Part shown: positions 9,476 through 18,128 of the stretch, piece by piece
Position numbering within the stretch: position 1 is the stretch's first letter
How the letters are laid out: each line of letters begins with the position of its first letter
Source: an uncultured Prevotella sp.
GTDB lineage: Bacteria > Bacteroidota > Bacteroidia > Bacteroidales > Bacteroidaceae
Direction: 5' to 3'
Assembly: GCA_934219025.1 (NCBI GenBank)
Contig: CAKQDG010000002.1
Coordinates: 11,621 to 75,620 of the forward strand
Length of the DNA: 64,000 nucleotides
The notes under the pieces: model-generated
Database searches by the model: none
Seen by the model: only the letters and a program-made list of their open reading frames with translations
What the model was told of the DNA's origin: nothing
Program-made: the position numbers and the translations under genes

Positions 9476-10081
9476 ATGAAGATAAAGTATATATTTGTTA
9501 TTGCACTCACACTCGGCTTTCATCCAAAAGCAAACGGACAAGCCATTCAAGATTTGTCGGACAAAGAATTACTTGCAAACGGCATTGAATACTTTGGAAG
9601 CGGAAAATACAGAGAGGCTCTCAATATACTTACAAAATTAGACAAGAAATATAAGCTCAATCCAAGATTTAAAGCATACATTGGGTTGTGTCATTACTAT
9701 GAATGGAACTACAAAGAAGCATGCAAATATCTGGATTTATGCATAAACGACATAGAAATTTATGCACCTCACGAAAGAAGCATTTATTACTTTGCAAATG
9801 CAGAAAGCCATTTTAATCTGGAAGAATACAAAAAGGCTATTCCTATTTACGAAAAGCAACTCAACGTTTGCTACGACAAAGAAAAAGGCGATGTGTTCTT
9901 CCACCTTGCTTACTGCTATATGAACTCTTGCGAATGGGAAAATGCCCTAGACAATCTAAACTCTGCCCTACTCTATTATGAACGTTTCGGTTATCCGCAA
10001 AACAAAAAGACAAGAATAATACAAATAACAAAAATGATAAAAGGGTGCAAAAAGGAAATTCGTAACAAAACAGAAAAGTAA
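9476..10081 (+). CDS. Exported TPR-repeat protein
   Basis: A 201-residue protein with a signal peptide (MKIKYIFVIALTLGF, cleavage near NGQ at residue 22). After it come TPR-like helix pairs: LLANGIEYFGSGKYREALNIL, FKAYIGLCHYYEWNYKEACKYL, YYFANAESHFNLEEYKKAI and VFFHLAYCYMNSCEWENALDNL. It is the last gene of the dnaN run and is likely a periplasmic scaffold or binding protein, perhaps functioning with the preceding M64 peptidase; that link is only positional. The basic C-terminus (NKTEK) ends just before the promoter of the structured RNA. Confidence 0.75.
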   Translation: MKIKYIFVIALTLGFHPKANGQAIQDLSDKELLANGIEYFGSGKYREALNILTKLDKKYKLNPRFKAYIGLCHYYEWNYKEACKYLDLCINDIEIYAPHERSIYYFANAESHFNLEEYKKAIPIYEKQLNVCYDKEKGDVFFHLAYCYMNSCEWENALDNLNSALLYYERFGYPQNKKTRIIQITKMIKGCKKEIRNKTEK

Positions 10082-10118
10082 GCATAATTTATCAAGCAAG
10101 AAATTTTAAGTAAAAATG

Positions 10119-10149
10119 TTTGCAGAAAGAGAAAATAACACTACCTTTG
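10119..10149 (+). promoter_or_regulatory. Consensus promoter of the structured RNA
   Basis: TTTG at 10119-10122 and TACCTTTG at 10142-10149 are spaced by 19 bases, a perfect Bacteroidetes promoter. Transcription should begin near 10154. A short open frame beginning at 10120 overlaps this promoter, so it cannot be read from this transcript. Confidence 0.8.
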
Positions 10150-10153
10150 CAAC

Positions 10154-10360
10154 AGATTAAAAAGACAAAAGGAATAAGACCGTATCGGTTAGATCGGGAT
10201 ACTCATCAATATAAAACGAAAACCGAGATGATTTCTTTTGCTAATGGCGGGCCACATGTCTTGGCAACAAGATTAGCTGTAAAGCCGGTGGATTACAAAG
10301 GCGGAGAACTCTCAAATCTTACTAGCTCGGAGTTTCATCACATCACGGTGCGGTCTTTTT
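10154..10360 (+). ncRNA. Structured non-coding RNA of unknown family
   Basis: The ~205-nt transcript predicted from the promoter has a closing helix of 12 base pairs (10176-10187 with 10346-10357, two G-U pairs) that runs straight into a T-tract (10356-10360), so the closing helix doubles as terminator. Inside it a second long-range helix joins 10220-10227 to 10326-10335. A hairpin follows with GCTAA/TTAGC (10240-10244/10273-10277) below TCTTG-GCAA-CAAGA (10259-10272, a GNRA loop), and then a TGTAA/TTACA hairpin (10278-10282/10293-10297). There is no convincing coding frame. I compared it by eye with RNase P, SRP, tmRNA, 6S and the FMN riboswitch and found no match; the length and long closing helix are 6S-like but the interior is not. 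It stands between a TPR gene and ribE. Confidence 0.75.
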
Positions 10361-10365
10361 AATAT

Positions 10366-10409
10366 AAGCGGTGAATCCTATACTATGAATACAGGAGACA
10401 CCGCTTTTT
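10366..10409 (+). terminator. Long hairpin terminator ahead of ribE
   Basis: AGCGGTG at 10367-10373 pairs with CACCGCT at 10399-10405, and an inner helix TCCTATA/TACAGGA (10376-10382/10390-10396, one mismatch) extends it; five T's follow. It either backs up termination of the RNA just upstream or acts as a leader attenuator for ribE, 38 bases downstream. Confidence 0.75.
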
Positions 10410-10446
10410 CAATAAATATTGTTTAACATAAAAGGATTAAGAAAAG

Positions 10447-11049
10447 ATGTTCTCTGGAATTATTGAAGAATTTGCAACATTAACTGAAATAAAGAAATAT
10501 GGAGGAAACATTGATTTCACATTAAAATGTTCGTTTGTTGACGAGTTGAAAATAGACCAAAGTATTTCGCATAATGGGGTTTGCCTTACAGTGATAAAAA
10601 TCAAAGACAATACATATACCGTTACGGCTATGAGCGAAACATTAAGCAGAACAAACCTTGGCTTGCTCAATGTAGGAGACAAAGTCAATATTGAGCGTTC
10701 TATGCTTATGAACGGAAGGCTTGACGGGCATATTGTTCAAGGACATGTTGATGAAACAGCAAAATGCATAGATATGAAAGATGCTGACGGAAGCACGTAT
10801 TTTACATTTGAGTATAAGGCTGACAGAGAAATGGCAAAACGCGGATACTTTACCGTTGATAAAGGAAGCGTAACAGTAAATGGTGTTTCTCTTACTGTCT
10901 GCAATCCGACGGACAATACCTTTACTGTTGCCATCATACCATATACACGGGAACATACAAACTTCTGCGACATTAAAATTGGTTCTGTTGTCAACATAGA
11001 ATTTGATATTCTTGGAAAATACATTGCAAGATTGAAAAATTTTGAATAA
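10447..11049 (+). CDS. ribE: Riboflavin synthase, alpha subunit
   Basis: The 200-residue protein is a typical riboflavin synthase, which dismutates two molecules of 6,7-dimethyl-8-ribityllumazine to give riboflavin. It begins with the invariant MFSGIIEE and contains two similar lumazine-binding barrels: the first (residues 1-97) has SISHNGVCLTV and GRLDGHIVQGHVD, the second (98-190) has VTVNGVSLTV and HTNFCDIKIGSVVNIEFD. The gene stands alone for this pathway in the window. Its 5' region contains the hairpin at 10366-10409, but no FMN riboswitch consensus. Confidence 0.95.
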   Translation: MFSGIIEEFATLTEIKKYGGNIDFTLKCSFVDELKIDQSISHNGVCLTVIKIKDNTYTVTAMSETLSRTNLGLLNVGDKVNIERSMLMNGRLDGHIVQGHVDETAKCIDMKDADGSTYFTFEYKADREMAKRGYFTVDKGSVTVNGVSLTVCNPTDNTFTVAIIPYTREHTNFCDIKIGSVVNIEFDILGKYIARLKNFE

Positions 11050-11061
11050 TCATATATAAAA

Positions 11062-12594
11062 ATGGAAGCGAATCACAAAATAAACAAAGTTGGACTTCGC
11101 AATCTCCATATGGAGGACTACGACCAATTAGCACGATCGTTCAAGCGTATATACGCAGACCACGACGTTTTTTGGACAAAAGAACAGATAAAGAAGCTCA
11201 TCACAATTTTTCCGGAAGGTCAAGTGGTGATAATTGTCGATGACAAGATCGTGGGATGTGCCCTATCAATAATTGTGGACTACAATATGGTAAAGGGTGA
11301 TCACACATACGCTCAAGTTACAGGAAACGAAACTTTCAACACCCATAATCCAAAAGGAAATATCCTATACGGAATAGAAGTGTTTATACATCCAGACTAT
11401 CGTGGGTTGCGCCTTGCCAGAAGAATGTATGAATACAGAAAGGAACTTTGCGAAAAACTGAACCTGAAGGCAATAATGTTTGGCGGCAGAATACCGAATT
11501 ACTATAAGTATTCCGACACGATGCGCCCAAAGGAGTATATTGACAAAGTGCGCTCAAGAGAAATCTACGATCCTGTACTAACATTCCAGCTGAGCAACGA
11601 TTTTCATGTAAGACGAGTGATAAGAAACTACCTGCCAAACGATGAGGAGTCAAGACATTGCGCTACATTACTACAATGGGATAACATATATTATCAACCA
11701 CCAACCGACTCTTACGTTGAACGACGCCCAACAGTCAGGATAGGATGTGTTCAGTGGCAGATGCGTTCATATCATTCCGTTGATGATGTCTTTGAACAAG
11801 TAGAATTCTTTGTTGATGCCGTTTCTGACTACAAAAGCGACTTTATTCTGTTCCCGGAATATTTCAATGCCCCGCTTATGGCAAAATACAATGATATGGG
11901 AGAAGCACAATCCATACGTGCACTTGCTGAATACACAGAAAAGATAAGAGACAGATTCATCGAACTTGCCATCAGCTATAATATCAATATCATTACCGGA
12001 AGCATGCCATACGTCAAAGACGATGGTCTCTACAATGTTGGCTTCTTGTGCAGACGCGACGGTTCTTATGAAATGTATGAAAAGATTCATGTTACACCGG
12101 ATGAGCAGAAGAGTTGGGGACTAAGCGGCGGAAACACAGTAAAGACCTTTGATACAGACTGCGGCAAAGTAGGCATACTTATTTGCTATGATGTGGAATT
12201 CCCAGAGCTTTCACGTATAATGGCAGAAGATGGAATGCAAATTCTATTCGTGCCGTTTATGACCGATACCCAGAATGCATACTCTCGTGTAAGGGTTTGC
12301 GCACAGGCACGAGCAATAGAAAATGAATGTTACGTTGCCATAGCAGGAAGTGTAGGCAATCTTCCACGCGTTCACAATATGGATATACAGTATGCACAAT
12401 CAGCAGTGTTCACGCCATGCGACTTTGCTTTCCCAAATGACGGCAAACGCGCAGAAGCGACACCAAATACAGAAATGATTCTTGTATCTGATGTGGACTT
12501 GAACTTACTAAACGAGCTACATACGTATGGCAGTGTTCGAAATTTGCGCGACAGGAGGAACGATTTGTATGAATTGAAAATGAAAAGGAAATAA
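11062..12594 (+). CDS. GNAT acetyltransferase-carbon/nitrogen hydrolase fusion
   Basis: A 510-residue cytosolic protein with two domains. Residues 1-215 form a GNAT-type N-acyltransferase (GIEVFIHPDYRGLRLARRMYEYRKEL is the acetyl-CoA loop region). Residues 220-505 form a nitrilase-superfamily amidohydrolase with the catalytic triad visible: Glu in LFPEYFNAP, Lys in YEKIHVTPDE, and Cys in ILICYDVEFPELSR. This fusion is known in Bacteroidetes and other bacteria. The exact substrate is not known; amidase or deaminating activity on an acylated amine would fit. It starts 12 bases after ribE and ends at a bidirectional terminator. Confidence 0.88.
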   Translation: MEANHKINKVGLRNLHMEDYDQLARSFKRIYADHDVFWTKEQIKKLITIFPEGQVVIIVDDKIVGCALSIIVDYNMVKGDHTYAQVTGNETFNTHNPKGNILYGIEVFIHPDYRGLRLARRMYEYRKELCEKLNLKAIMFGGRIPNYYKYSDTMRPKEYIDKVRSREIYDPVLTFQLSNDFHVRRVIRNYLPNDEESRHCATLLQWDNIYYQPPTDSYVERRPTVRIGCVQWQMRSYHSVDDVFEQVEFFVDAVSDYKSDFILFPEYFNAPLMAKYNDMGEAQSIRALAEYTEKIRDRFIELAISYNINIITGSMPYVKDDGLYNVGFLCRRDGSYEMYEKIHVTPDEQKSWGLSGGNTVKTFDTDCGKVGILICYDVEFPELSRIMAEDGMQILFVPFMTDTQNAYSRVRVCAQARAIENECYVAIAGSVGNLPRVHNMDIQYAQSAVFTPCDFAFPNDGKRAEATPNTEMILVSDVDLNLLNELHTYGSVRNLRDRRNDLYELKMKRK

Positions 12595-12602
12595 GCATCA
12601 TG

Positions 12603-12643
12603 AAAAAGACCGCAATAAATCAACTATATTGCGGCCTTTTTTT
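12603..12643. terminator. Bidirectional terminator between convergent genes
   Basis: The arms at 12605-12617 and 12627-12639 pair over 13 positions with one A-C mismatch, flanked by an A-run on the left and seven T's on the right. It can end both the GNAT-nitrilase transcript and the convergent DUF4301 transcript. Confidence 0.85.
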
Positions 12644-12658
12644 ACACTCTCAAAAATA

Positions 12659-14176
12659 TTACTGGTGCTGTTCCCTCAGCAAATCGTTCACGGTTTTAAC
12701 TGGGTTAAAGGTTGAAAGAGGAACTTCAACAAAAACAGTATTCCAATCACTCATTGCTCCATTCCATAACCCTGGAAGTTCAAGAGCTTTAAGATCCTTG
12801 CCATTCTTGCTCTTGCTACTGATAAAACCTGTTGTACGGTCTACATAATCGGGCAAGTTAAACTTCTCTCCTTTATAATTCTTTACAGCACAAACCAAGT
12901 CAACAGGATTAAAGTGAGTGCCATCGGTAAACATTTTCATATATTCAGTATTACTCTTGTCTATCTGACTACTCTCAAGTATCTGTAAGCTCACCGTACC
13001 ATCCTGATTATATGTCAAGAACGGACCACCGCCAGGTTCCCCAACATTCTTCACCACTCCACATACACGCATTGGTCTGTCAAGTTTCTTCTTGAGATAA
13101 TCGGCAAGTGCAACATCATCCAATTCATCAATATTTGATTTGCGACAACACAGATCAGAGTAAAGGAATTGTGAAATCTCGACAAGTTCATCATGACTAC
13201 AATTACCTGTTTCAAGTTTTTTGAGATGGTCAAAAGTCTTACTCTGCAGAGAAACCAACACACCTGCAATAACTTGCTTATACGTAACAGTATCTTTCTT
13301 CAATCTGTCAGGCACCACATTATCTATATTCTTCACGAATATGATATCAGCAGGAATCTCGTTCAGATTTTCAATCAAAGCCCCATGACCACCTGGGCGG
13401 AATAACAATGATCCGTCGGCATTTCTGAAAGGAGTGTCGTCTGGATTCACAGCTATAGTGTCGGTACTTGGCTTCTGTTCGGAGAAAGAAATATCATACT
13501 TAACATTATATATCCCTTCATATTTACCCTTTGTCTCAGCCACTTTCCTTTCAAAGAGAGCTCTATGCTCAGGACTGACAGTATAGTGAATATGCACCAC
13601 ACCATTACTGTCGGCATACAAAGCGCCTTCTACAAGATGCTCTTCAAGTGGGGTGCGAGCTCCATCTTCATATTTATGAAACAGCAACAATCCCTTGGGC
13701 AGTTGTCCGTAATTGAGTCCTTTTCCTTCAAGAAGATTGGCAACAACAGCCTTGTAATTACCTTCAGCCATCAATGTTTTAATGTCCTTTCCCTCGTTTT
13801 TCATGCACATATCATCCAGCGCTGAAAAGAAAGCGAAATTCTCGATATTACTGAAAAAAGACTTTTCAAAGTCTGTTGTAGGTGCATCATAATCAGCGTC
13901 AAGAAAAGCGAACATGTTTTTGAACATTCGGCTGGCAGCACCACTGGCAGGTACAAACTTAACAATTTTCTTGCCCGTATTCTTGTATTTTTCCCAAGCA
14001 TCCGAATACTTCACAACAGCATCGTCTGTTGTTAATAAAATTCCATTACCGATACTGGCAGCAGCATCAAGTTTAAGGAAAGGGAAACCTGTTTTAAACT
14101 CATTCAATTGCTTTTCAATCTGGGCTTCAGAGATGCCTTTTGCAGCAATTTGTTCTAAATCTTTCTGCGATAACAT
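12659..14176 (-). CDS. DUF4301 family protein
   Basis: I take the ATG at 14176 (MLSQKDLEQIAAKGISEAQIEKQL), giving 505 residues; the in-frame extension to 14221 adds a hydrophobic leader that looks accidental. The sequence matches what I know of DUF4301, a Bacteroidetes family of unknown function: an FPFLKLDAAASIGNGIL segment, FVPASGAASRMFK near residue 75, GALIENLNEIPADIIFVKNIDNV, and NVGEPGGGPFL. The conserved PASGAASRM and FRPGGHGAL segments suggest a nucleotide-sugar or phosphate-binding enzyme, but that is inference. It is predicted to be cytosolic and monocistronic, convergent with the upstream plus-strand gene. Confidence 0.8.
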   Translation of the reverse strand: MLSQKDLEQIAAKGISEAQIEKQLNEFKTGFPFLKLDAAASIGNGILLTTDDAVVKYSDAWEKYKNTGKKIVKFVPASGAASRMFKNMFAFLDADYDAPTTDFEKSFFSNIENFAFFSALDDMCMKNEGKDIKTLMAEGNYKAVVANLLEGKGLNYGQLPKGLLLFHKYEDGARTPLEEHLVEGALYADSNGVVHIHYTVSPEHRALFERKVAETKGKYEGIYNVKYDISFSEQKPSTDTIAVNPDDTPFRNADGSLLFRPGGHGALIENLNEIPADIIFVKNIDNVVPDRLKKDTVTYKQVIAGVLVSLQSKTFDHLKKLETGNCSHDELVEISQFLYSDLCCRKSNIDELDDVALADYLKKKLDRPMRVCGVVKNVGEPGGGPFLTYNQDGTVSLQILESSQIDKSNTEYMKMFTDGTHFNPVDLVCAVKNYKGEKFNLPDYVDRTTGFISSKSKNGKDLKALELPGLWNGAMSDWNTVFVEVPLSTFNPVKTVNDLLREQHQ

Positions 14177-14345
14177 AAGTATTATTTTTAAAAGTTTTTC
14201 AATACAAAACAGAAGTCCCAAAGGATACTGTTTTTGACCAATGCAAATGTAATGCTTTTTTGCCTAAAAGCTTTACCAAATTATTTATTTTTTCTTTTTT
14301 TCATCAAATAATAATAGCGAGTACATATAAAACGCGTAATTTTAT

Positions 14346-14353
14346 TACCTTTG
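14346..14353 (+). promoter_or_regulatory. -7 element ahead of the rel gene
   Basis: TACCTTTG at 14346-14353 matches the Bacteroidetes -7 element. No good TTTG lies at the right distance upstream, so the -33 half is weak. Its position argues that translation starts downstream at 14393 and not at the in-frame TTG at 14351. Confidence 0.45.
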
Positions 14354-14392
14354 CAAGAGATATATCGGCATAGGCCAAACAACATAACAAAA

Positions 14393-16615
14393 ATGCTTAT
14401 GGACAAGAAGCTTGTATTCACAGAAAAAGAAAAGTTGGAATTTCGTGATGCCGTCAAGGCTTTGCGAAGTGCAAACGGTTACTCTTTGACAAAAGATGAT
14501 GAGATAAACGTATTCAAACATCTCAGAAAAGCTATCGAGGACAAAAAAATACAGCGCGATATTTTTGGATTGAACACAATACTGCTTAGTGTACAGACGG
14601 CAGTTATTGCGATAGAAGAAATCGGACTGAAGCGCGACGGAACGATTGCCGTCTTGCTATATTCGTGTGTCGCACAAGGAGACGAGAATACGTTTGATGA
14701 ATCGATAATGCAATTTGGCGAAACCGTAACTCGTATTCTAAAGGGATTGGTTCACATACAGGAACTATACAAGAAAAATCCTGTCATAGAAAGCGAGAAC
14801 TTCCGTAACTTGTTGCTCTCTTTTGCCGAAGATATGAGAGTGATACTCATCATGATTGCCAACAGAGTGAACTTGATGAGACAAATCCGCGACACAGACA
14901 ATATAGAAGCTAAACACCGTGTCAGCGAGGAAGCAAGCTATCTGTATGCACCACTCGCCCACAAACTCGGACTCTACAAGTTGAAAAGCGAACTTGAGGA
15001 TTTGAGTCTGAAATACCTTGAGCACGATGCATATTATATGATAAAAGACAAGCTTAACGAAACAAAAGCGAGTCGCGACAAATATATAGAACAATTTATT
15101 GCCCCAATCAAGAAAAAGCTTGAAGACGAGCACTTGAAGTTTCACATGAAGGGAAGAACCAAAAGCATCCATAGCATTTGGCAGAAAATGAAAAAACAAA
15201 AGTGTGACTTCGAGGGTATCTACGATCTTTTTGCAATAAGGATAATCCTTGACTCTCCGCTTGAACTTGAAAAAGTGCAATGCTGGCACGTATTTGCCAT
15301 AATAACCAATATGTATCAGCCAAACCCTAAAAGGCTGCGCGACTGGCTAAGTGTCCCGAAATCAAACGGATACGAAAGTTTGCATATAACAGTAAAGGGT
15401 CCTGACAACAAATGGGTGGAAGTACAAATCAGAACTGAAAGAATGGACGAGGTGGCAGAACGAGGCTTGGCTGCACACTGGAGATACAAGGGTATCAAAG
15501 GCGACAGCGGCATGGATGAATGGCTGACAAGCATCCGCCGAGCTCTTGAAAACAACGACGACCGACAGGTTATAGATGATTTCAAGATGGATTTGTATGA
15601 AGACGAGATTTATGTATTCACGCCTAAAGGCGACTTGATGAAATTTCCAAAAGGATCAACAGTTCTCGACTTTGCCTACCGTATCCATTCAAATGTAGGC
15701 AACCACTGTGTCGGAGCAAAAATCAACGGGAAAGTCGTAACTTTCCGCCATATTCTAAAAAGTGGAGACCAAATTGAAGTATTGACCTCGGCAAACCAGA
15801 AACCGAAACAAGACTGGCTCAACATTGTTAAGACAAGCCGCGGTAAAGCAAAGATAAGACTGGCACTAAAGGAAACACAAGTAAAAGACGGTCTTTATGC
15901 CAAGGAAATGCTGGAGCGCAGAATGAAGAACCGCAAGATTGATATGGACGAAAGCACGATGTCACATCTTGTCAAGAAACTCGGCTTCAAGGAAATGAAC
16001 GACTTCTACAAACAGATTGCCGACGAAACGCTCGACATAAACCATGTCATAGAGAAATATCAGGAGGTTAAAGAACACGACAACAACCAGAGCGCCCCAC
16101 AGCAACCAACAAGAAGCGCCGACGAATACAACTACGAAAATCCGGTGGAGGAACTGACAAACAACGGCAGCGACGTTCTTGTAATCGACCGCAATCTCAA
16201 AGGCATCGACTATCAATTGGCAAAATGTTGCCGACCGATATACGGCGACGATGTATTTGGTTTCGTAACGGTAAACGGAGGAATAAAGATTCACCGTTGC
16301 GACTGTCCCAATGCACCGGAACTACGCAAAAGGTTCGGCTATAGAATAGTGAAGGCAAAATGGAGCGGCAAGGACGGTGCACAATATTCCACAACCCTGA
16401 AAATTGTCGGCAACGATGACATCGGCATCGTGAACAATATTACGAGCGTTATCTCCAAAGAGGAAAAGATCATGATGAGAAGCATCAATATCGACAGCCA
16501 CGACGGATTATTCAGCGGCAATTTGGAGATTAATGTTGAAGACAATACAAAACTCAACCAACTGATAAAGAAATTGCGCACAATAAAAGGTGTAAAACAA
16601 ATTATCAGGTTATAA
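14393..16615 (+). CDS. relA: RelA/SpoT-type (p)ppGpp synthetase with degenerate HD domain
   Basis: A 740-residue long Rel protein. The synthetase domain (about residues 215-375) looks intact: GRTKSIHSIWQKM, FEGIYDLFAIRII and the nucleotide-binding WLSVPKSNGYESLH. TGS (EIYVFTPKGDLMKFPKGSTVLDFAY), the zinc-finger/conserved-Cys region (LAKCCRPIYGDDVFGFV, HRCDCPN) and a C-terminal ACT domain follow. In the N-terminal hydrolase domain the HD motif normally read as L-L-H-D-x-x-E-D is LLYSCVAQGD, and the later D-R-L-x-N-M-R motif is NRVNLMRQI, so metal binding and ppGpp hydrolysis are probably lost. Bacteroidetes often carry a second bifunctional Rel; this would be the synthetase-only partner. Starts at 14393 or 14399 are both possible. 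Confidence 0.9.
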   Translation: MLMDKKLVFTEKEKLEFRDAVKALRSANGYSLTKDDEINVFKHLRKAIEDKKIQRDIFGLNTILLSVQTAVIAIEEIGLKRDGTIAVLLYSCVAQGDENTFDESIMQFGETVTRILKGLVHIQELYKKNPVIESENFRNLLLSFAEDMRVILIMIANRVNLMRQIRDTDNIEAKHRVSEEASYLYAPLAHKLGLYKLKSELEDLSLKYLEHDAYYMIKDKLNETKASRDKYIEQFIAPIKKKLEDEHLKFHMKGRTKSIHSIWQKMKKQKCDFEGIYDLFAIRIILDSPLELEKVQCWHVFAIITNMYQPNPKRLRDWLSVPKSNGYESLHITVKGPDNKWVEVQIRTERMDEVAERGLAAHWRYKGIKGDSGMDEWLTSIRRALENNDDRQVIDDFKMDLYEDEIYVFTPKGDLMKFPKGSTVLDFAYRIHSNVGNHCVGAKINGKVVTFRHILKSGDQIEVLTSANQKPKQDWLNIVKTSRGKAKIRLALKETQVKDGLYAKEMLERRMKNRKIDMDESTMSHLVKKLGFKEMNDFYKQIADETLDINHVIEKYQEVKEHDNNQSAPQQPTRSADEYNYENPVEELTNNGSDVLVIDRNLKGIDYQLAKCCRPIYGDDVFGFVTVNGGIKIHRCDCPNAPELRKRFGYRIVKAKWSGKDGAQYSTTLKIVGNDDIGIVNNITSVISKEEKIMMRSINIDSHDGLFSGNLEINVEDNTKLNQLIKKLRTIKGVKQIIRL

Positions 16616-16755
16616 AATGTATCGTTTATACAAAAAAATTGTAATTTTGCAGAATAGTTTTTCATTTGCCGTCCATGTCTTTGGATTAGCGCAAAATTGA
16701 AAATCTCACGTTATGCAGAACAGAACAAAAGAATTAACATTAAATATAAAATAAT

Positions 16756-18045
16756 ATGCTTACACTAAAACTCATCAGTGAAGAAACTGAACGTGTAATT
16801 AAAGGCTTGGAGAAGAAACACTTCGACGGAGCGAAGCAAGCCATTTATGATGTACTTGCACTTGACAAGATGCGTCGTGAAACTCAACAGAAACTTGACG
16901 CACATCTACAGGAAGGGAAAAAGAGAGCAGCTCAAATTGGAGCGTTGATGAAAGATGGCAAAAAAGACGAAGCCAACGCAATAAAGGAAAGTGTTGCTGC
17001 CTTGAAAGAAGAATCAAAACTCCTTGAACACGAGTTGAACGACATACAGCAAAAACTTACAGAGCTTCTTTGCTCCATCCCGAACATCCCGAACGATGAT
17101 GTTCCGGAAGGCAAAGACGCATCAGACAATGTTGTTGTGAAGGAAGGCGGAAAGATGCCAAACCTGCCTGAAGACGCTATGTGCCACTGGGATTTGTGCA
17201 AGAAATTCAATCTCATTGATTTCGACCTTGGCGTAAAGGTTACGGGAGCAGGATTCCCGTTCTATATCGGCAAGATGGCTCGTCTGCAGAGAGCTCTCGA
17301 AGCATTTTTCCTTGAAGAGGCACGCAAAAGCGGCTACCTTGAAGTACAACCTCCTTACGTAGTAAACGAAGCTTCTGGATACGGCACAGGTCAGCTTCCT
17401 GACAAAGAAGGACAGATGTATCATGCAAATCTCGACAATCTGTATCTCATCCCTACAGCCGAAGTTCCGGTGACAAACATATTCCGTGATGTTATCCTCG
17501 ACGAGAAAGATCTTCCTATCAAGCGCTGCGCATACTCTGCCTGCTTCCGTCGCGAGGCCGGCTCTTACGGAAAAGACGTTCGCGGTTTGAACCGTCTGCA
17601 CCAGTTCGACAAAGTAGAGATTGTGCGTATTGACAAGCCTGAACATTCATACGACTCTTTGAAAGAGATGCTCGACCATGTTGAAGGATTGCTGATTAAA
17701 TTGGAATTGCCATACCATATTCTTCGCTTATGCGGTGGAGACATGAGTTTCACTTCTTCCATCTGCTACGACTTTGAGGTGTGGAGTGCAGCCCAGAAGA
17801 AATGGCTTGAAGTATCGTCTGTCAGCAACTTTGAAAGCTATCAGGCAAACCGTCTGAAATGCCGTTACCGCAATGCGGCAACCAAGAAGACAGAACTTTG
17901 CCACACGCTAAACGGTTCAGCATTGGCATTGCCACGCATCGTGGCTGCCATCATCGAGAACAATCAGACTCCAGAGGGCATTCGTATACCAAAGGCACTT
18001 GTTCCATACTGTGGATTTGAAATGCTTGACAACAATAACTTCTAA
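16756..18045 (+). CDS. serS: Seryl-tRNA synthetase
   Basis: A 429-residue class II aminoacyl-tRNA synthetase that charges tRNA-Ser. The N-terminal 110 residues form the tRNA-binding antiparallel coiled coil (KRAAQIGALMKDGKKDEANA). The catalytic core shows motif 2 (ACFRREAGSYGKDVRGLNR, with the Arg and Glu that bind ATP and serine) and motif 3 (NGSALALPRIVAAIIENNQ). The length is standard. The 140 bases upstream carry a possible -7 element TAATTTTG at 16642-16649 without a clear -33 partner. A strong terminator follows, so the gene is probably monocistronic. Confidence 0.96.
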   Translation: MLTLKLISEETERVIKGLEKKHFDGAKQAIYDVLALDKMRRETQQKLDAHLQEGKKRAAQIGALMKDGKKDEANAIKESVAALKEESKLLEHELNDIQQKLTELLCSIPNIPNDDVPEGKDASDNVVVKEGGKMPNLPEDAMCHWDLCKKFNLIDFDLGVKVTGAGFPFYIGKMARLQRALEAFFLEEARKSGYLEVQPPYVVNEASGYGTGQLPDKEGQMYHANLDNLYLIPTAEVPVTNIFRDVILDEKDLPIKRCAYSACFRREAGSYGKDVRGLNRLHQFDKVEIVRIDKPEHSYDSLKEMLDHVEGLLIKLELPYHILRLCGGDMSFTSSICYDFEVWSAAQKKWLEVSSVSNFESYQANRLKCRYRNAATKKTELCHTLNGSALALPRIVAAIIENNQTPEGIRIPKALVPYCGFEMLDNNNF

Positions 18046-18067
18046 ACAAAACATCCACAAACAAAAC

Positions 18068-18116
18068 AAGCCCCAACTTCTGAACAAAAAAACAGAGTTG
18101 GGGCTTATTTTATTTT
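18068..18116 (+). terminator. Terminator of serS
   Basis: AAGCCCCAACT at 18068-18078 and AGTTGGGGCTT at 18096-18106 pair perfectly over 11 bases and are followed by a T-rich stretch. The 17-base loop is A-rich. It lies between serS and the convergent GH57 gene. Confidence 0.88.
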
Positions 18117-18128
18117 AGTTTCCAAAAA

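Noticed and set aside
10120-10362. 80-codon open frame upstream of ribE
   Set aside because: Its start overlaps a perfect promoter and its body is the structured RNA; the peptide has no family resemblance.
10154-10446. FMN riboswitch controlling ribE
   Set aside because: None of the conserved RFN element segments could be found, although a terminator-like hairpin is present.
14351-14392. Upstream TTG start for the rel gene
   Set aside because: The -7 promoter element covers it, so the ATG at 14393 is preferred.
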